Source: Frigidibacter sp. SD6-1 | GTDB taxonomy: Bacteria > Pseudomonadota > Alphaproteobacteria > Rhodobacterales > Rhodobacteraceae | Length of the DNA: 64,000 bases | Assembly (NCBI RefSeq): GCF_030143255.1 | Contig: NZ_JARJNR010000010.1 | Span: 1-64,000 of the forward strand | Direction of reading: 5' to 3' | Shown here: positions 34,289-42,937 of the stretch, in pieces | Layout of the letters: each line of letters opens with the position of its first letter | How positions within the stretch are numbered: the stretch's first letter is position 1 | Made by a program: the position numbers and the translations under genes | The notes under the pieces: generated by a model | What the model was told of the DNA's origin: nothing | Databases searched by the model: none | The model's input: the letters and a program-made list of their open reading frames with translations, nothing else

Positions 34289-34714
34289 ATGACCCTGAAG
34301 CACCTACTTTTGGCGACAACCGTCGCGCTCGGGATGCACACATTGCCCGCCTTTGCGCAGGACGCGGCTATCGACGCCATGCAGGAATACATGATGTTCT
34401 CGGAATACGAGGCCGGCATCATCCTGCCCCAGCAACTCGACCAGACCGTCTTCGAGACCGCGCTTTTCGTCGACACCCGGGACGCTGGCCAGTTCGAGGC
34501 AGGCACGATCCCCGGCGCAGTCAACATCGAGTGGCGCGAAGTGCTGGACCGCATCGACGAGATCCCCGAGGATCGGATGACCATCCTGTTCTGCAACACC
34601 GGCAGCCTGTCGGCGCAGGCGGCCTTCGCGCTGCGTGTTGCGGGCAGGTCGAACGTGGTCGTCATGCAGACCGGCTTCACAGGCTGGCAGCAGGACGCGG
34701 CCTACAGACCCTGA
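34289..34714 (+). CDS. periplasmic rhodanese-like protein
   Basis: A 141-residue exported rhodanese with a signal peptide ending 'LPAFAQDA' and the active loop 'FCNTGSLSAQAA' with the catalytic cysteine. 'LFVDTRDAGQFEAGTIPGAVNIEW' is the CH2 N-terminal motif. It would handle sulfane sulfur in the periplasm, complementing the cytoplasmic rhodanese and DsrE. GGAGGAG precedes the ATG at 34289. Confidence 0.88.
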   Translation: MTLKHLLLATTVALGMHTLPAFAQDAAIDAMQEYMMFSEYEAGIILPQQLDQTVFETALFVDTRDAGQFEAGTIPGAVNIEWREVLDRIDEIPEDRMTILFCNTGSLSAQAAFALRVAGRSNVVVMQTGFTGWQQDAAYRP

Positions 34715-34770
34715 TCCGTTAACCCCTCGGTCGGGTGATGGCCCGCTGGGCCCGCCTCGCAGGAAACACC

Positions 34771-35565
34771 ATGTCCGACGCCAAAAAGCCGCTCCCGCCG
34801 ATCCTGTCGGACAAGCATCATGATGCCCCGTCGGCCTTCACGCCCGAAAGCCTGCTGCGCGAGGCACGCCGCCAGAAAGGGGCGGCGGCCGTCACGGTGC
34901 CAAGGATTTGCCTGCTTGACCCTGACGGCGATATTGTCCGCCAGCTCCGTATCGGAGGCCGCGCGCGGCGGAATGAGGGGTGGGTCTGCTACCACACCGA
35001 GATGTGGGTGTTCGACCTGGATGGCCATGACATCGGTGTGGTTGGTTGTGCCGTCGGCGCGTCATTCGCTGTACTGGTCGCCGAGGAGATGTTCGCGTCA
35101 GGTTGCGAACTTCTGATCAGTGTCACCTCATCGGGGCAGATCACGCCACAAGGCCCGCCGCCGTACTTCATTGTGATCGAGCGGGCGCTGCGCGACGAGG
35201 GCACGAGCTATCATTACATTCCTCCGTCTGACTGGAGTGAGGCGCCCTCGCACTTGCTCTCGCAGCTGACGGGCGCGTTCACCGAAGGCCCGCGTGTGCT
35301 GACCGGTGCGACTTGGACCACTGATGCGCCGTTTCGTGAGACCGAAGTTGCAATCGCCGCAGCGCGCGATCGTGGAATTCTCGCGGTCGAGATGGAGGCG
35401 GCAGCGCTCTACGCCTTTGCCCAAGCGCGAGGGCGGGCAGTCATCTGCCTGGCACATGTCACAAACCAGATGGGCACGATCGAAGGTGATTTTGAGAAAG
35501 GCAAAGCGAACGGTACGTCTGACGCCTTCATCGTACTTTCGCACATCGCCAAGCGCTGCGGATGA
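34771..35565 (+). CDS. nucleoside phosphorylase superfamily protein
   Basis: A 264-residue protein of the PNP/UDP phosphorylase fold, recognised by 'VVGCAVGASFAVLVAEEMFASGCELLISVTSSGQI' and the signature 'GILAVEMEAAALYAFAQARG', where the Glu-Met-Glu triad binds ribose. It may cleave a purine or pyrimidine nucleoside. Some relatives act in phage defence, but nothing here shows that role. The ATG at 34771 was chosen over an upstream start with no conserved sequence. Confidence 0.85.
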   Translation: MSDAKKPLPPILSDKHHDAPSAFTPESLLREARRQKGAAAVTVPRICLLDPDGDIVRQLRIGGRARRNEGWVCYHTEMWVFDLDGHDIGVVGCAVGASFAVLVAEEMFASGCELLISVTSSGQITPQGPPPYFIVIERALRDEGTSYHYIPPSDWSEAPSHLLSQLTGAFTEGPRVLTGATWTTDAPFRETEVAIAAARDRGILAVEMEAAALYAFAQARGRAVICLAHVTNQMGTIEGDFEKGKANGTSDAFIVLSHIAKRCG

Positions 35566-35600
35566 TGACGTCGCCTTGATCTTGCATCATCTCGCAATGC

Positions 35601-35921
35601 TCAACCAATAGCCAAATCAGCTGCAGTTTTTCCGCCCGCCAACGCCTCAACGAACCACTGCGGTTTGCGTCCCCGGCCGGACCAGGTGAGCGCCGGGTTC
35701 TCAGGGTGCCGGTATTTCGCCGCGGCCGGTGCACGGGAGGACTTCGCCTCGGTTCCGACAAGTTCGGCCAGGGAGTAGCCGAGGTCTCGGGCGAAAGCTT
35801 CCACCTTGGCGCGGGCTTCCGCCTTCTGCCGATCCTCGAATGTGGAAATCGCCTTGGCGACGTCCTTCTGCATTTTCTTCAGCTCGCTGAGCGACAGTGC
35901 CTCGAGATCGTAATCAGCCAT
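35601..35921 (-). CDS. H-NS/HvrA-family nucleoid protein
   Basis: A 106-residue protein with an N-terminal coiled-coil oligomerisation domain (residues 1-50, 'LSLSELKKMQKDVAKAISTFEDRQKAEA') and a C-terminal DNA-binding domain with the AT-hook-like loop 'TWSGRGRKPQW', the alphaproteobacterial H-NS (HvrA/Spb) type. Plasmid-borne H-NS proteins silence newly acquired AT-rich genes and lower the fitness cost of plasmids. It is a single gene read leftward. Confidence 0.92.
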   Translation of the reverse strand: MADYDLEALSLSELKKMQKDVAKAISTFEDRQKAEARAKVEAFARDLGYSLAELVGTEAKSSRAPAAAKYRHPENPALTWSGRGRKPQWFVEALAGGKTAADLAIG

Positions 35922-36299
35922 TGGTGCGGTCCGTGTCCTGAATGATCCGGTATCGATAGCCCGTCGCGGCAGGGCGCCGCAACTCCCGGAAGGCTGGGGC
36001 AGGGTTGGCGGAGGCTGTTGATCGCCGTTTCGTCGCCAGTAAGGGGCTGGACTGGGGGTCAGGCTGTTCCGATGGGCAAGGTGACGGGTTCAGGCATGGG
36101 CTCCCCGCGCATCTCTTTCTTCTGGGCCATCCCTTCGACTGACAATCCCCTAATCCCGTTCGTTTGCCTGCGTGCAACCCCGCGTCGGTCCGGGCCGTGT
36201 TGCCCCTTCGGGGCTGCCCGCTCCACCCCGGTCCTCTGGGGGTTTCCGGCGTCCGTTCCGTCCACCGTGCACGCGTCACCCGACGGGCTTTTTCCGGGT
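35922..36299. other. non-coding stretch between H-NS and ssb
   Basis: About 380 bp with no supported gene. It must contain the leftward promoter of the H-NS gene and the rightward promoter and long leader of ssb. GC-rich inverted segments (for example CCCCTTCGGGG near 36204) suggest a structured transcript, but no complete fold was defined. Confidence 0.4.
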
Positions 36300-36328
36300 C
36301 TTGTCGAAGGGACGGTCCCGAAGACAGG
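36300..36328 (+). promoter_or_regulatory. structured leader of ssb (GGTCCC hairpin class)
   Basis: An outer stem CTTGTC/GACAGG (one wobble) encloses GGGA-CGG-TCCC. It matches the leader at 30384-30422 in the order YTGTCG, GGGAYGGTCCC, AAGACAGGA. The ssb ribosome site (AGGAG, 36334-36338) lies just downstream rather than inside the stem. Confidence 0.55.
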
Positions 36329-36345
36329 AAACACAGGAGCTTAAC

Positions 36346-36750
36346 ATGCAGAACATCGTCATCCTCGCCGGCAACATCGGTCAGACCCCCGAAGTCCGCA
36401 CCACCCAGGGCGGCACCAAGATCACCAACTTCAGCCTCGCCACCTCTCGCCCCCGCCTCTCGGAAGGTCGCGTCCTGCGCGACGAGAACGGCTACCGGGT
36501 CATGGACACCGAATGGCACCGCATCACCTGCTTCAACGGTCTCGGCAAGACGGTCGCGGAGCATTGCGAAAAGGGCATGAAGGTCCTCGTCCACGGCCGC
36601 ATCCACTACACCAAGTGGATCGACAGCATGGGCAACGACCGCTACGGCTGCGAGATCATCGCCGAGAAGGTCGACTTCCTGAGCCGCCAGAAGTCGGCCG
36701 AGAACGAAAACCCCGAGCTGGTCGACCGCGACGACGAGATCCCGTTCTGA
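36346..36750 (+). CDS. ssb: single-stranded DNA-binding protein
   Basis: A 134-residue SSB with an OB fold ('NIVILAGNIGQTPEVRTTQGGTKITNFSLATS', 'EWHRITCFNGLGKTVAEHCEKGMKVLVHGRIHYTKW') and the conserved acidic tip 'DDEIPF', which recruits replication and repair proteins. The linker is short compared with chromosomal SSB. Plasmid SSBs protect the transferred strand after conjugation. It ends in a hairpin overlapping its stop codon. Confidence 0.94.
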   Translation: MQNIVILAGNIGQTPEVRTTQGGTKITNFSLATSRPRLSEGRVLRDENGYRVMDTEWHRITCFNGLGKTVAEHCEKGMKVLVHGRIHYTKWIDSMGNDRYGCEIIAEKVDFLSRQKSAENENPELVDRDDEIPF

Positions 36751-36760
36751 AGAGAACGGG
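36741..36760 (+). terminator. hairpin overlapping the ssb stop
   Basis: CCCGTTCT-GAAG-AGAACGGG is a perfect 8-bp stem that includes the last codons and stop of ssb. A second perfect stem, CCCGGCGGG-GAAA-CCCGCCGGG, follows at 36775-36796. Together they probably end the ssb transcript, although no long T-tract follows. Confidence 0.6.
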
Positions 36761-37022
36761 GTCTCCCCCTCGGGCCCGGCGGGGAAACCCGCCGGGTTCG
36801 GGCGATCTCGGCTATAAGCCGACCATCATCATGCTCGGTCTCGCGCGCCCGAGACCGGGCATTCGTTCATGCCGCAGTATGCCGCGGCTCACTGTGTGAT
36901 GGGAGCCTCTGGCTGAGAGCCTCGCCTCCGCTTCTCCATCCGGAGCCTCGGATTGTCGCAGGACAAGTCGGTCCGAGGAGGGGTGACGTTCGACCCTTGG
37001 CCAGTCTGGACAACGGAACCCC

Positions 37023-37355
37023 CTACGCCCTCGGCGCGAACAGGATGACGGCGGCACCGGCGAGGCAGATTGCGACGCCGGTCATGTCCCAAGTGTCCGG
37101 GCGTTGCTTCTCCACTGCCCAAAGCCAGACGAACGACGCGGCAATGTACACGCCACCGTAGGCCGCATAAGCGCGCCCTGCGAAATCGGAGGGGGCCAGG
37201 GTCAGGAGCCAAGCGAAAACGGCGAGGCTGAGGAGGCCCGGGACCAGCCAAAGCGGGCTCGCCCCTTGCCGCATCCAGGCCCAGACGGCAAAGCAGCCCG
37301 CAATCTCGGCCAAAGCGGCACCGATGTAGATGGCGAGTGTGCCCGGCGCTGTCAT
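37023..37355 (-). CDS. YnfA/UPF0060-family membrane protein
   Basis: A 110-residue protein with four membrane segments and the UPF0060 signature ('[25 protein letters not shown]', '[32 protein letters not shown]'). It is related to small multidrug resistance proteins. YnfA homologues have been linked to drug efflux. The start overlaps the MerR gene end by 4 bp, so it is in the MerR operon and could be part of the metal module. Confidence 0.88.
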   Translation of the reverse strand: MTAPGTLAIYIGAALAEIAGCFAVWAWMRQGASPLWLVPGLLSLAVFAWLLTLAPSDFAGRAYAAYGGVYIAASFVWLWAVEKQRPDTWDMTGVAICLAGAAVILFAPRA

Positions 37356-37792
37356 GACTGCACCTCGCTTTCCGGATGGCGGTGATCAGTTGCGCAAAGG
37401 GAATGGTCGCTCAAAACCTCGATCACCCGGCAATCGGCAATGCTCCCGCCCGCACATTGCACGACCATGCGTTCCAGTTCGGTCTTGAGGGCGGTCAGGC
37501 GCGCGAGCCGGCTTTCGACCTCGGCCAGTTGCGCCTTGGCGATGGCATCGGCGGCGGCGCAGGATTGGTCAGGTCTGTCGGACAGGCTGAGCAGGTCGCG
37601 GATCGCCTCCAGCGTGAAACCCAGATCGCGGGCGTGGCGGATGAATGCCAGCCGTTCCTGCGCCTTGCGGCCGTAGAGCCGCTGGTTGCCCGCGCTGCGT
37701 TCCGCCTCGGGCAAGAGGCCGATCTGCTCGTAGTAGCGGATCGTCGGAACCTTCACCCCCGCGGCCTCGCCCAGTTTTCCGATGGTCAGCAT
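37352..37792 (-). CDS. MerR-family metal regulator (ZntR/CadR-like)
   Basis: A 146-residue regulator with the MerR HTH ('[27 protein letters not shown]'), a dimerisation helix and metal-type cysteines C78, C113 and C121, the pattern of the zinc sensor ZntR. It should bind the 19-bp-spaced promoter at 37803-37833 and activate the divergent zntA-like gene when Zn, Cd or Pb is present. The ATG at 37792 gives the canonical MerR N-terminus. Confidence 0.9.
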   Translation of the reverse strand: MLTIGKLGEAAGVKVPTIRYYEQIGLLPEAERSAGNQRLYGRKAQERLAFIRHARDLGFTLEAIRDLLSLSDRPDQSCAAADAIAKAQLAEVESRLARLTALKTELERMVVQCAGGSIADCRVIEVLSDHSLCATDHRHPESEVQS

Positions 37793-37802
37793 CAGATTCC
37801 CC

Positions 37803-37833
37803 TTGAAGCTATAGTTGCTAGAGACATTAGGTT
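37803..37833 (+). promoter_or_regulatory. MerR-type promoter/operator of the metal ATPase operon
   Basis: A -35 TTGAAG (37803-37808) and a -10 TAGGTT (37828-37833) are separated by 19 bp, the long spacer typical of MerR-controlled promoters. The spacer holds the imperfect dyad CTATAG-TTG-CTAGAG, closely resembling ZntR/CadR/PbrR operators. Confidence 0.8.
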
Positions 37834-37881
37834 CCTGATTCGATGAAAGCAACTGCCCGCACTGCGGCAGGAGGAATGACG

Positions 37882-40167
37882 ATGTCGGAAGCTGCACGCG
37901 AAACGTCCTGCGACTGGACTGTGACGGGCATGGACTGCGGATCCTGCGCGACCAAAATCAAGGATGCGGTGGCTCGCCTGCCGGGGGTGAGCGGCGTCGA
38001 GGTCGGGATCATGACGGAACGCCTGCGGCTGACGCTGGATGAGGCGCAGACCGGGCGGGACAAGATCGAAAAGACCGTCCGGGCACTTGGCTACCAGATT
38101 GCGCCGCGCGCTGCCGGTGCGAAGAAGGATTTTGTGCTGCCTGATGCCCACGATGGGCATGACGATGACCATGCGACACATGAGGGCCACGATCACGCCG
38201 GGCACGACCACGGCCCCAAGGTCACCAGCGCAAAGCGCGATGACAGTGGCCACGGCAGCCCCGGCCATGTCCATGATGACCCCGCTGACCGGGGCAAGCG
38301 CTGGTATCAGACGGCCAAGGGCAAGCTGGTCATCTTCACCGCGTTGTTGCTCGGTGCCGCCTGGGTTATCGAGTATCTTGCACCCGAGATCGGCAAATGG
38401 GCCTTCGTCGCTGCTTGTCTGATCGGGGTAGCCCCAGTAGCGCAACGCGCCTTTGCAGCGTTGCGGATGGGTCAGCCCTTCACCATCGAAAGCCTGATGA
38501 CGATTGCAGCCGTCGGGGCCTTGTTTATCGACGCAGCCGAAGAGGCGGCGTTGGTCGTCTTCCTGTTCGCCGTGGGCGAGGTTTTGGAAGGCGTGGCCGC
38601 AGGCAAGGCGCGCGACGGCATCAGGGCCTTGGCGAACCTTGTCCCGAAGACCGCGCAACTGGTCACCGGCGACATCACGCGCGAGGTGCCGGCCGCAAGC
38701 CTGACCATCGGCCAGACCGTGCTTGTTCGCCCCGGCGACCGGATTCCGGCCGATGGCGAGATCGTGGATGGCACCTCGGGCGTGGACGAAAGCCCGGTCA
38801 CCGGCGAAAGCGTCCCCAAAACGCGCGGGCCGGGGGATGCGGTCTTTGCAGGCGCAATCAACACTGAGGCGGCGCTGCGGGTGAAGGTCACCAAAGGCGC
38901 GGAAGACAACACCATCGCGCGCATCATCCGGCTGGTCGAAGAGGCCGAAGAGGCCCGCGCGCCGACCGAACGCTTCATCGACCGCTTCAGCCGCTGGTAT
39001 ATGCCCGCCATCGTCGCGGTTGCCGCGCTGGTGATCGTGGTGCCGCCGCTGGCATTTGGTCAGCCTTGGGACACGTGGATTTACCGGGGGCTTGCGCTTC
39101 TCTTGATCGGGTGCCCCTGCGCGCTGGTCATCTCAGTCCCCGCCTCCATCGCCTCTGCCATGTCCACCGGCGCGCGGCGCGGGCTCTTGATGAAGGGTGG
39201 TGCGGTGATCGAAGCCGCAGCGAAGGTCGATGTCGTGACCTTCGACAAGACCGGAACGCTGACGCATGGCCGCCCGCAGGTGACGGATGTGGTGCCGTTC
39301 GGGTCAACGACCGAGGCCGAGCTTCTTGCCGTTGCTGCGGGCGTAGAAACAGGGTCGAGCCACCCGCTGGCGATTGCGATCCTGAACAAGGCCAAGGATG
39401 CGGGCGTTTCCGCGCTGCTCTCGCAAGACGCCAAGGCGCTGATGGGCAAGGGCGTTGTTGCAACCGTGGGCGGCGCTGCGGCCTATGTGTCCTCGCCCCG
39501 TTATGCGATGGAGCATGGCGGGCTCGATGGCTTCGGTCTTCGGCAGGCCACGATTTTTGAGGAGGACGGCAAGACCGCCGTCGCCGTGTTCCGCGAAAAG
39601 ACCCCGCTTGGCCTGATCGCCATGCGGGACGAGCCGCGCGCGGATGCCAAGGACGCGGTGCGCCAGTTGACGGCGATGGGGGTGACTTCGGTGATCCTGA
39701 CCGGGGACAACCCGCGCACGGCCGCCGCCATCGCCGGAAGCCTCGGGCTGAAGTTCGAAGCCGACATGATGCCCGAGGACAAGCTTGCCTACATCCGCGA
39801 GATCGGCACCCAAGGCGGCGTAATGATGATCGGCGACGGTATCAACGACGCCCCCGCGCTGAAACAGGCGAGTGTCGGCGTGGCGATGGGATCGGGCACC
39901 GACGTGGCGCTGGAAACCGCCGATGCGGCGATCCTGCGCGACCGGGTGACGGACATTCCGGCCACGATCCGCCTGTCGCGCGCTGCGATGGCCAATATCC
40001 GCCAGAACGTCACTATCGCTTTGGGGCTGAAGGCGGTTTTCCTGGTGACCTCGGTCTTCGGCTTGACCGGCCTCTGGATCGCAATTCTGGCCGATACCGG
40101 CGCGACTGTGCTGGTGACGCTGAACGCCCTGCGCCTGCTGCGGTTCAATCCGGAACGGGAGGCGTAA
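37882..40167 (+). CDS. zntA: Zn/Cd/Pb-exporting P1B-type ATPase
   Basis: A 761-residue heavy-metal pump. It has an N-terminal metal-binding domain ('GMDCGSCATKI'), a histidine- and aspartate-rich linker (about 85-140), eight membrane segments, 'TGES' in the actuator domain, 'CPC' in helix 6, phosphorylation motif 'DKTGT', the HP locus 'SSHPLA', 'GDGINDAP' and a conserved 'ADTG' in the last helix, the mark of zinc-group (P1B-2) pumps. The ATG at 37882 fits the ribosome site GGAGG. A start at 37843 would leave almost no leader downstream of the promoter. Confidence 0.92.
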   Translation: MSEAARETSCDWTVTGMDCGSCATKIKDAVARLPGVSGVEVGIMTERLRLTLDEAQTGRDKIEKTVRALGYQIAPRAAGAKKDFVLPDAHDGHDDDHATHEGHDHAGHDHGPKVTSAKRDDSGHGSPGHVHDDPADRGKRWYQTAKGKLVIFTALLLGAAWVIEYLAPEIGKWAFVAACLIGVAPVAQRAFAALRMGQPFTIESLMTIAAVGALFIDAAEEAALVVFLFAVGEVLEGVAAGKARDGIRALANLVPKTAQLVTGDITREVPAASLTIGQTVLVRPGDRIPADGEIVDGTSGVDESPVTGESVPKTRGPGDAVFAGAINTEAALRVKVTKGAEDNTIARIIRLVEEAEEARAPTERFIDRFSRWYMPAIVAVAALVIVVPPLAFGQPWDTWIYRGLALLLIGCPCALVISVPASIASAMSTGARRGLLMKGGAVIEAAAKVDVVTFDKTGTLTHGRPQVTDVVPFGSTTEAELLAVAAGVETGSSHPLAIAILNKAKDAGVSALLSQDAKALMGKGVVATVGGAAAYVSSPRYAMEHGGLDGFGLRQATIFEEDGKTAVAVFREKTPLGLIAMRDEPRADAKDAVRQLTAMGVTSVILTGDNPRTAAAIAGSLGLKFEADMMPEDKLAYIREIGTQGGVMMIGDGINDAPALKQASVGVAMGSGTDVALETADAAILRDRVTDIPATIRLSRAAMANIRQNVTIALGLKAVFLVTSVFGLTGLWIAILADTGATVLVTLNALRLLRFNPEREA

Positions 40168-40171
40168 GGCC

Positions 40172-40795
40172 ATGATCTCCGGTTTCGGCTGGGCAGCATT
40201 GGCCCTTCTCTTCGGCTATCTGGCTCTGTTCTTCTGGGGCAGCGCGCTGGCCGCGAAAGCGGTGGGTCGGCCGGTCTGGCTGTTCGCCCGTGCGACCGGA
40301 CGCGACCGGCTGGCGGCAATCGGGTTCCGCGTGGCCTTTGCGCTCGCCTTCTTCGGGCCGCTTCTCTGGCTCGCCGTGCCTATCCTGCACAAGATCGATC
40401 CGCTTTGGACCGAGGGGCGCGCCGTACTTCTTGGCTTGGTCGGGGTCTTTGTCGCAGGGCTCGGCGCGATGGTGGCCTTTGCCGCGCAGATGTCGATGGG
40501 ATCCTCCTGGCGCGTCGGCGTCGTCGGCGGCGAAACCGGCGATCTGGTCTCCGGCGGGCTTTACCGCTTCAGCCGCAACCCGACCTTTGTGGGGCAAGCG
40601 GCGCTGCTGGCGGGTGTTACCCTGGCAGTGCCCTCTGTCCCGACGGTCCTAGCCCCACTCCTGTTTCTCTGGTCCGCCACCACGCAAGTCCGGTCAGAGG
40701 AGGCTGCCCTGCGCATGGCAATCGGGCCGGACTATGACCGCTACACCGCATCGGTTCCTCGCTGGATCGGCATGAAGAGCAAGGCTGCGGAATGA
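40172..40795 (+). CDS. isoprenylcysteine carboxyl methyltransferase-family membrane protein
   Basis: A 207-residue membrane protein with about five hydrophobic segments and the C-terminal ICMT/PEMT box '[20 protein letters not shown]' and '[23 protein letters not shown]'. The substrate in bacteria is unknown. It lies 4 bp after zntA and overlaps lspA by 4 bp, so it belongs to the metal operon. Confidence 0.85.
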   Translation: MISGFGWAALALLFGYLALFFWGSALAAKAVGRPVWLFARATGRDRLAAIGFRVAFALAFFGPLLWLAVPILHKIDPLWTEGRAVLLGLVGVFVAGLGAMVAFAAQMSMGSSWRVGVVGGETGDLVSGGLYRFSRNPTFVGQAALLAGVTLAVPSVPTVLAPLLFLWSATTQVRSEEAALRMAIGPDYDRYTASVPRWIGMKSKAAE

Positions 40796-41277
40796 CCAAG
40801 ATGACGCTGATTTCGCTGATTGCTGCCGCAGTGGTGGCAGACCAGTTGACCAAGGCAGCGGCACTATCGCTGCTGTCGCAAGGGACGGCTGTCCCTGTCT
40901 TTCCGAGTTTCAACCTCTCCCTCGGGTTCAACACAGGCGCGAGCTTCGGCATGATGGGCGGGATAATGGCGGGTAAGCCCCTTCTGATGGCCGCGCTGAC
41001 GGGCGCACTGACCATCGCCTTCGCCGTCATGGCATTCCGGGCGCAGCACGCGCTGGAACGTGCCGGCTTTGCACTGGTCGTGGGCGGGGCGCTTGGCAAC
41101 ATCATCGACCGGCTGCGACAGGGTGCCGTGACTGATTTTCTCGATTTCTATTGGCGTGACTGGCACTGGCCCACGTTCAACGTCGCCGATATTGCGATCA
41201 CCCTGGGCGCGGTCCTGATCCTCGCCGCATCTCTTCCCGTTCGCCGCCGCAAGGAGCCGGTTCTTGACCAAAGCTGA
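40792..41277 (+). CDS. lspA: lipoprotein signal peptidase (second copy, plasmid-borne)
   Basis: A 161-residue four-helix aspartic protease with the two catalytic blocks '[20 protein letters not shown]' and '[11 protein letters not shown]' (one aspartate each). LspA cleaves prolipoprotein signal peptides in the inner membrane. The chromosome should have its own copy, so this is probably a cargo copy. Extra lspA genes are often found beside metal-efflux ATPases on mobile elements. Confidence 0.9.
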   Translation: MTKMTLISLIAAAVVADQLTKAAALSLLSQGTAVPVFPSFNLSLGFNTGASFGMMGGIMAGKPLLMAALTGALTIAFAVMAFRAQHALERAGFALVVGGALGNIIDRLRQGAVTDFLDFYWRDWHWPTFNVADIAITLGAVLILAASLPVRRRKEPVLDQS

Positions 41278-41701
41278 CTCGGAAACCCTGTCGCGCGACG
41301 ACCTTGCCTTGACTGCGGCCTTCCTGATTGCGCTGGCGGCCACACTTGGCGCGCTTTTCATCGGTGAGGTGCTGGGCCAGATGCCCTGCACGCTCTGCTG
41401 GTATCAGCGCATCGCCATGTTCCCGCTGGTGCCGATCCTTGGCTTGTCACTCTGGCGGGGCGACGGCGTGGCGCGCGCCTACGGCTTGCCCCTGGCCCTC
41501 GCCGGGCTGGCGCTGGCGGCGTGGCATTCGGGCCTTTACGCTGGGTTTTTGCCCGCGCCAATCGTGCCCTGCACCGAAAATGGCCCCTCCTGCACCGGTG
41601 AGGCGCAGATGATCCTTGGCCTGCCGATCCCCTATCTTTCCGCGGTCGCCTTTGCAGCGATCCTTGCCTGTCTCATCCTTCCGAAAGGACACCGCCCATG
41701 A
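41264..41701 (+). CDS. dsbB: DsbB-type disulfide oxidoreductase
   Basis: A 145-residue membrane protein with the redox pair 'PCTLCWYQR' after helix 1 and the second pair '[12 protein letters not shown]' in the other periplasmic loop, then a last helix. It would reoxidise the DsbA-like protein encoded next. It overlaps lspA by 14 bp and the DsbA-like gene by 4 bp. Confidence 0.9.
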   Translation: MTKADSETLSRDDLALTAAFLIALAATLGALFIGEVLGQMPCTLCWYQRIAMFPLVPILGLSLWRGDGVARAYGLPLALAGLALAAWHSGLYAGFLPAPIVPCTENGPSCTGEAQMILGLPIPYLSAVAFAAILACLILPKGHRP

Positions 41702-42357
41702 ACCGCCGCACCCTTCTGATCGGAGCCTCTGCGCTTGGCCTTGCCGCCTTCGCGGGTGGCGCCTACGTGCTGAACCAGCGCCGCGCCGCCGAGGCAGAAG
41801 TGGCGGCCGCTGCCGCGCCAACAGCCGATCAGGCACTACTGATCCGGGACTACTCCCCCAGCTTCGGTCCTGCCGATGCGCCCGTCACACTGGTTGAATT
41901 CTTCGATCCGTCCTGCGAGGCCTGCCGCGCCTATCACCCGGTGGTGCAAGAGATCCGGCGGCAGTTTCCGACTCAGGTCCGGGTCGTGCTGCGCTATACC
42001 GTCTTCCACGAAGGCTCGGACGAAGCCGTGCGCATCCTTGAGGCTGCACGGATGCAGGACAAGTTCGAGCCGGTACTGGATGCGCTGCTGGAACAGCAAC
42101 CGGGCTGGGCCGTGCATGGTTCGCCGCAGCTGGACGTGGCCTGGGAAATCGCCGGGGCCGCGGGGCTCGATCTCGAAAGGGCGGAAAGCGACAAGCTCTT
42201 TCCGGGGATTACTGGCATCCTCAACCAGGACGCAGCCGACGTCGAAGCCTTGGCCATTCGACAGACGCCGACCTTCTTTCTGAACGGCAGGCGGCTGGAG
42301 AACTTCAGCGCAGACAGCCTGATCGCAGATGTGCGGTTTGCAATCGAGAACAGCTGA
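41698..42357 (+). CDS. DsbA-family thiol-disulfide oxidoreductase
   Basis: A 219-residue exported protein with a Tat-like or Sec signal ('[21 protein letters not shown]') and a thioredoxin fold with active site 'DPSCEACRAYHP' and the cis-proline region 'IRQTPTFFLNG'. This is the BdbD/DsbA type. It partners the DsbB homologue upstream, forming an oxidising pair probably serving cysteine-rich envelope proteins. Confidence 0.9.
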   Translation: MNRRTLLIGASALGLAAFAGGAYVLNQRRAAEAEVAAAAAPTADQALLIRDYSPSFGPADAPVTLVEFFDPSCEACRAYHPVVQEIRRQFPTQVRVVLRYTVFHEGSDEAVRILEAARMQDKFEPVLDALLEQQPGWAVHGSPQLDVAWEIAGAAGLDLERAESDKLFPGITGILNQDAADVEALAIRQTPTFFLNGRRLENFSADSLIADVRFAIENS

Positions 42358-42363
42358 TGCCGA

Positions 42364-42816
42364 TCAGGACCGATTGGCGAAGGCCGCGAAGAGCGCCAGC
42401 GTTCGTTCGCTGACGTGATGCTCGATGCCTTCGGCGTCGCGCTCTGCCGTCTCGGGGTCAAGGCCAAGGCTGATCAGGAACCGCAGCACGATCTCGTGCC
42501 GCCGCCGACATTCCTTGGCCAGCGCGCGGCCCGTGTCGGTCAGAAAGACCGACCGATACTTTGCGCGGGTGATCAGCCCTTCGCGCGCCAGCCGGTCGAG
42601 GGTCTTGCTGACCGTCGGCACCTTCACGCCAAGGCGGGTGGCGATGTCCACCGGGCGCGCCTCGCCCTGTTCGTGGATCAGCTCAGCGATCAGTTCGACA
42701 TAATCCTCGGCCAGTTCATTCCGCCGTGCCTCGCGCACGCCCTGAAACGCTTCGGTGCGCGGGTCTGCGGGGCCGTCGAGCGGCGCGGTGCGGGTGTCAG
42801 GGTGGAACTCGGTCAT
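42364..42816 (-). CDS. mntR: manganese-responsive regulator MntR
   Basis: A 150-residue DtxR/MntR-family repressor with a winged helix ('DYVELIAELIHEQGEARPVDIATRLGVKVPTVSKTLDRLAREGLI') and a metal/dimer domain ending 'GIEHHVSERTLALFAAFA'. It is divergent from mntH and should repress it when manganese is sufficient, through the dyad at 42868-42883. The first 25 residues are a variable extension. Confidence 0.9.
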   Translation of the reverse strand: MTEFHPDTRTAPLDGPADPRTEAFQGVREARRNELAEDYVELIAELIHEQGEARPVDIATRLGVKVPTVSKTLDRLAREGLITRAKYRSVFLTDTGRALAKECRRRHEIVLRFLISLGLDPETAERDAEGIEHHVSERTLALFAAFANRS

Positions 42817-42867
42817 CTGCAGAGTGTCGCATGGGATGGATTGACAAGTAAAGTCGCGGGACAGATT

Positions 42868-42883
42868 GTTAGCACTGTCTAAC
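42868..42883. promoter_or_regulatory. candidate MntR operator
   Basis: GTTAG-CACTGT-CTAAC, a perfect 5-bp inverted repeat with a 6-bp spacer, lies 55 bp upstream of the mntH ATG in the mntR-mntH divergent region. Position and symmetry suit an MntR site. Confidence 0.6.
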
Positions 42884-42937
42884 TTTATGCGCCACGTCTT
42901 GTCGGGATCGTGACGAAACCCGGGAGCGCCCTAAACC

